The notes beneath the pieces were generated by a model that saw only the letters and a list, made by a program, of their open reading frames with translations, searched no databases and was not told the DNA's origin. A stretch of DNA of 64,000 nt from positions 25,812,722-25,876,721 of the forward strand of contig OY755252.1 of assembly GCA_963576725.1 (NCBI GenBank). The letters run 5' to 3'. A program made the translations under genes and the position numbers. Within the stretch, counting starts at the first letter, position 1. Each line of letters opens with the position of its first letter. Source of the DNA: Azorinus chamasolen. Lineage: Eukaryota; Mollusca; Bivalvia; Cardiida; Solecurtidae. This document shows positions 46,301 to 52,300 of this stretch, in pieces.

Positions 46301-49300
46301 GAATGATCGGGATGATCGAGTTGATCTGATCGGCAGTGGGAACCCAGCTTAAGGGATTGAGTCAATGCTAAGTCTTCAGCACAGATTTAGTTTCAATATT
46401 TTATACCGTGGGCCCAGCTATGGTCCATCAGGGTCCATGTTGTCCTTTACTTAGATGAAGATTTTTTAATGCATTAAGGAATCGAAGGATAAGAGAAAAA
46501 AACTGTATATTAGAGTTCGAGCTGACTAGATATTTGTCGGCTGGAAATGTTTATGCGTTATTGTACTTACATTTGCCTTTAGATATCCACGAGTGACTAG
46601 TTCGACAGACGCTGGGAAGAACTCGACGTACTCTTGGTTAAAGAGGGGCTTCTTAGATAGTAGAACCAGTCCAGGAGTGTTCACCCTCAAGTTTGATCCT
46701 ATACATCTGATGAGTAGAGTCACCGTTAACCTTATTATACAACGACGAAACCATTGCCTGATTCATTTGTAAACATTACCTCATTCTCTCCTAGATTATG
46801 TTTAGACCCAACCTCTTTGAATAAATCTACCGAAAAGGAGCTTTTACTAGAGAAAATATTTGTTTTTAGAAGTATGTAATTTTGAAACCATATTCGTTTC
46901 AAAAAAAGACTTCTACAGAGGCGTCAAAATGCGCAAGTAGGAGGAAATGGGTTAATCTAATCATTCAGATTCCAAAAACAATGCTGATTGAATGTCGGAC
47001 AGTTTAGATCCTGGGTCCATGCTTATACAACTTTTTAGTTGAGTCTGAGTTCGTTCTCAGATTTGAGTTCTCAAGCTTATACAACGTTTTAGTTGAGTCT
47101 GAGTTCGTTCTATGATTTGAGTTCTCAAGCTTTTGATTGGTCAGATTTGAGCAAAAGGCTCAAATCTGACCAATCAAAACTTGAGAACGAACTCAGACTC
47201 AACTAAAAGTTTTATAAGCATGGATACTGATGAGATGCCGAGTTACTCGACGTTTAATCTGTTTGCAAATGTCGGATAAGCACAAAATGACTTTCGTCTG
47301 CAAACAATGGAGTTTGATTAGGATAATATCGCAATGATTATCAATATGATAACCTTATTATTTGTACCTCATAGTTGTACATGTGTTGAGTGTGACACAG
47401 TATAACTCCTCTAAACCAGACGTTGAATTCTATAACAAATATCGGTCATGCAGACGGGTGGCAGCTTAATGCAAGGTGAAAGTCGTGCAGAAAGATCATC
47501 TGGCAGATGCCTGGTCTTCACCTTGTATCAAACAATCACATGCCTTAACATATCTAAATTTCTCTCTACTAGAATTCCGGTTTAGAGGAACGTTACTGTA
47601 ATAAAATTTGAAATCAATAATTAACAAAAGAAATAAGCATGCAAAAACATAAAGTGTTTTTAAATATTTACATAGACGTACATGATGACTTTACTGTTTG
47701 TCGCTGCCAGATAAATACCGGCGGACAAAATCAAGCGAAAAACGTTGCTCACGGCGTATACAGTCATTTACTAGATCTGTCAGCGCTTTACCGAGTTGCG
47801 CCCACGATCCCATATATGGAACGTAGGCAAACAGTGTAGACTCTGATCAGACGCCGCATTATGCGGCGTCTGATCAGAGTCTACACTGTTTGCTGATAAG
47901 AATTTCAATATAAAACAAAACGAAATTGAAAATTTAGGCCAGGCATCCCTTAGATCACAAATGGACTAATTTAATATATAACCTTGGAAGAATCCACTGG
48001 GCGCAAATGGGTTAAATTTATGATCGAGACAAAAAGTAAAGAGTCCAATATTGGTCAATATAATTATAATAATCCTTGTATTTTATGATATAAGGCATTG
48101 TGGAAATAAAAATGTTTAAGCATATATAGATGTTTCGAGATTAGGATCTTTAACTCATTCGCTGCCAGTGTCACGTCCGTGATGACGAAACAGTTTTGAT
48201 CCAGATGAGACGCTAAGTAACTTGGCGTCTTATCAGAATCCAAACTGTTTGTTACTGTGTTTTTTGAGCAAAAATGAAGAAATGTAAAAAATGAAAATTG
48301 CAGCAGACGACAAAGGTTGCAGACTACAAGATTTGGCAGCGAAAGAATTAAGCAATTTTGCAAAGTCTTAACCATTTCGCTGCCAATGCCGGATCTGTGA
48401 TTACCTATGCAAACAGTTTGGATCCAGATGAGACGCCGAGCAACTCGGCGTCTCATCAGGATCCAAACTGTTTGTTACTGTTACTATGTTTTTGAAACAA
48501 AAATGAAGAAAATCAAAAGAATGAAAAATTGTAGCAGACGACAAAGTTAGCAGACGACAGAGTTTGGCGGCGAAAGGGTTAATCTGATGCATGCCTGTAA
48601 CCCAGTCCCTCACAGGCTATTTTTAGACCCAACCTCTTTGAATAGATCTACCGAAAATGAGCATTTACTAAAAACATGTTTTATATAATTGTGTAGTCTT
48701 GAAACCATTGTGATAGAGTTACTCCTGCATGTCTATCGGCAGACATTGGCTGTACTATAACTGAATAGACCGAGCATGCCGAAAAGAGCCGAGTAGGTCT
48801 GTCTTACCTACTTACAGCCAAGTCGTAGTCGGGGACTGTATTGATGAAACAGGTAAAGCAGCTCTCAGTAGCGGAAACTACGAACGCAGCCCCCTGACTA
48901 CCACAGAAATCATTGGAGCATTGGACAATATCCGCCTCCGTTGATAACCCTAAACATCCATTGTTTCGTAGACAGGTGACTAGAACACTAAGAGCGGATG
49001 TACAGCCTGGCTCTGAAATTGATGCAACTTTATCCAATATTTATTTGGATGTAATAGTTTATGTGTTGTTGTTGATGATTATGTTGATGTTGTTGGTGGT
49101 GGCAGTTGTTGGTCTTGGTGGTAGTTGTTACTGTTGTTGGTGGTGGTGATAGTTGTTGGTGGTGGTGTTGGTAGTGGTGGTTGTTGCCGTTCCTATTGTT
49201 GTTTGTGGGGGTATTTTTGTTGTTGTTCGTAATTGTTGTTGTTGTTAGTGAGAGCAGTTGTTGGTGTTGGTGGAGGTGGTGGTAGTTGCTGTTGTTGGTA

Positions 49301-52300
49301 GTGTAGTTGGTGGTAGTGGTTTGTTGTTGGTGTTGGTAGCGGTGTTAGTAGTCAATGTTGTTGGTGGTGGTGATGGTGGTAGTTGTTGTTGGTAATGGTA
49401 GTCGTTTTTAATGGTGGTTGTACTTATTGGTGGTGGTAGTTGTTGCAGATAGCTGTTGTTAGTGTTGCTGGTAATTGCTGTTGGTGGTGATAGGAGTTGC
49501 TGATGGGAGTAATTGTTGTCGTTGTTGTATGAGGTGGCAGTTTCTGTTGTTGTTGGTGGTTGTTGTTGTGTTTGTGATCCAGTGCTTTGTTAAAATCCAG
49601 ATCTTAATGCATTCTATAATCGGTATTATAATATTTGTCTTGAATAATGTGTATATATACGTGTATTGCGATATGGATGTATATTGGTGCAGTATTATGA
49701 TATTGTAACCCTTAGTGCTATAGGGGCCGTCTGATCTAGGTCTACTCTGTTTGCCAAGGCGTAGACATACGTATTTGTGGAGAAAAGAGTTAAATCGGTG
49801 CAATAGCCAGACATAAACAAACTAATAAACATATCTATTTGAATGTTCCATTTAGCGAGTGCTCGAATGATCGAATTAGCGATTATTCGTATTAGCCGGC
49901 GTTTTCAGCAGAATTCAAAAGATTAAAGAGCAACTGGGATGTACGATAAAACCGTTGCGATAAATAGAACATTTGCTACTTTGTAACAATTGCTGTATTT
50001 TTCAAAATTTAATCCAAAGAGGCGTCAAAAGGCGTCAGTAAGAATGAATGAGTTCAACCAGACTCCGATTTACTCGACTTCTCAACAGGACCCGGTCTGA
50101 TTAACACTCCGCGAACATTCATGTAGAAATAATGACTATGAATATTAATTAGATGAATTTTCGTTATGACAAGAAACGTTGAACATATTTATCACACACT
50201 AGAAGCTTAGCCTCTGATCTGAATCTAAACTATTTGCACATGTGGTCACAGATACACTGTAAACATCCAAAGAGATGATATCGAGGTTTGGACAAAATAT
50301 GGGGTCCTACCGTCGGTGGCTGTTGGCGTGGTAACCACATTACCCATACTGTCGTGTATATTACTGAAGGAGTAGAGGTAATTGATACACAAGCCATCCA
50401 CAATGGCCGCCACGTCCTCTGGTCGCCATACCTGTCGTAAATACATGTGTACAAAATATTGCATGAGTTTGACTTATTAAATTTGTCTTTCAAACGACAA
50501 TAACAAAGGGATTGGCCAATGAGTTTGTTTCGATGTTTTGAAAGACGAACGAATCAGACAGAGACAAATAAACACAAAATTTATTCACCCAGTTAGACAG
50601 GAAACAATGTCAGCGAATATATATAACAATTTCTTATGTTTCAATTGCTTTACATGTTAAAATGCCTCACTGGTATCCCAACAGTATATTAACCTATTAT
50701 CTCATACGCCATTTTTAGACTCATTATTTTATAGGCTATTTTTCACCCAACCACTTTAAATAAATCTACCGAAAAGGAGCATTCACTAGAAAAAGGAAAA
50801 ATTAACATTGTGTAGTTTTGACACTATTTCGGTAGATAGGGTATTTGCTCCTATGGAGCAAATGTTCTATTTATCACAATTGTTTCAAAAAGTGACTTTA
50901 AAAGAGGAGCCAAAAGGCGTCACTATTACTGAAATGGTTGCAGTTATTATTCTTGATCCTGCGACGTCATGTTTAACCCTTTCGGCGCAAAATTTCTAAT
51001 TGTCGTCTGCAATCCAAGTTTGTTAAATCATTCAGTAAAATAAGGAAATGAGATAAATAAATGCAAATTTCAAAGGAATAAAGCACATATATAGAAATAG
51101 AGATGGAGACAAATAGTGAACTCCCTGATCAGACGCCGCGTTGAAAAGGCGGCGTCTGATCTGGGACTGCACTGTTTGTCGTGGTGCATTTATGCGACTG
51201 CGGCGGTGAAAGGGTTAAAGTAGTCCGTCAACATAGCAACATAGGTATTGTTTCCGATGTGATTTTCGTACCAATTCTCGAGGTGATCCGATTGACAAAT
51301 GCCCCACGGGATTTTAACTCACCAGCATTTGCGAATACGTTTAAATCGGAACTGCCTTTTACGTAGACAATAAAAAATACTAACCTTTATTCCGCTATCC
51401 GCGACCAAACTAGCATTCATAAATAACTTTGATTCACTTCACCAGGATCTAAACTGGTTGACACTCGCTCAACAGCTTCTCAAATGCTTAACCCCTTCCT
51501 TCATATAAACGCCTTTTCACGCATTTGCAAACAGATTATCCTGTAGGAGCCGTCTGATCAGGGTCTGCTCTGTTTGCTAATGGAATGTGAAAGATCTGTT
51601 TCTTTACTTTCTAAAATGGCTACAATGTATCACATTCCGTATTTCTTTATAACTATTCTCCCTGAATATTCAGTAGGTATTGCAATTTGGAATAAACATA
51701 TATACTCAGGGAAAGAATTCATCGAAGCGGACGTAATCAACATTTTTATTTTACAGCGGGTTAAGGGTTAAACTCCACCTCTGATTGGTTGTTTTTATTT
51801 ACCTCCTGTAGACATATCAGGTCGGCCTTGGATCCCTGTAGAGTATGTATGATTTTCTGTCGACGCTGTTCCCTATCACTGGGTATGTTGGGAGCCAGCG
51901 GGCTATTCGTCAAGGCTGTATTGTAAGTGATGGCCTGTGGAAGTCCGATCATTTTAAAACATGTTTTCAAATACAGTAAAACCTCGATAATGCGACCACC
52001 TTAAAGAGGTATAATTTTGGGTGCTATATGCAGGTGGTAACTTAATGCGGGACAAAAGTAATGCAGACAGCTCCTACCCATAGGAGCTTTCTGCATTACT
52101 TTTGTCCTGCATTAAGCAACCACCTGCGTATAAAGACACACATGTTTATTCATTAAGTGATCGCATTAGAGGGGTTTTACTGTACAGTAAAATCTCGATA
52201 ATTAGAAACGTTAGTGCAGAAAAATATATACACTTTTAAGCATGCGGCTGCTTAATGCAGGGTGGAAGTCATGCAAAGAAATCTGCCAGAGGAGTTTTCG

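Noticed and set aside
49040..49590. Cys- and Val-rich frames on both strands
   Set aside because: Translations of the GTT/GGT low-complexity tract.
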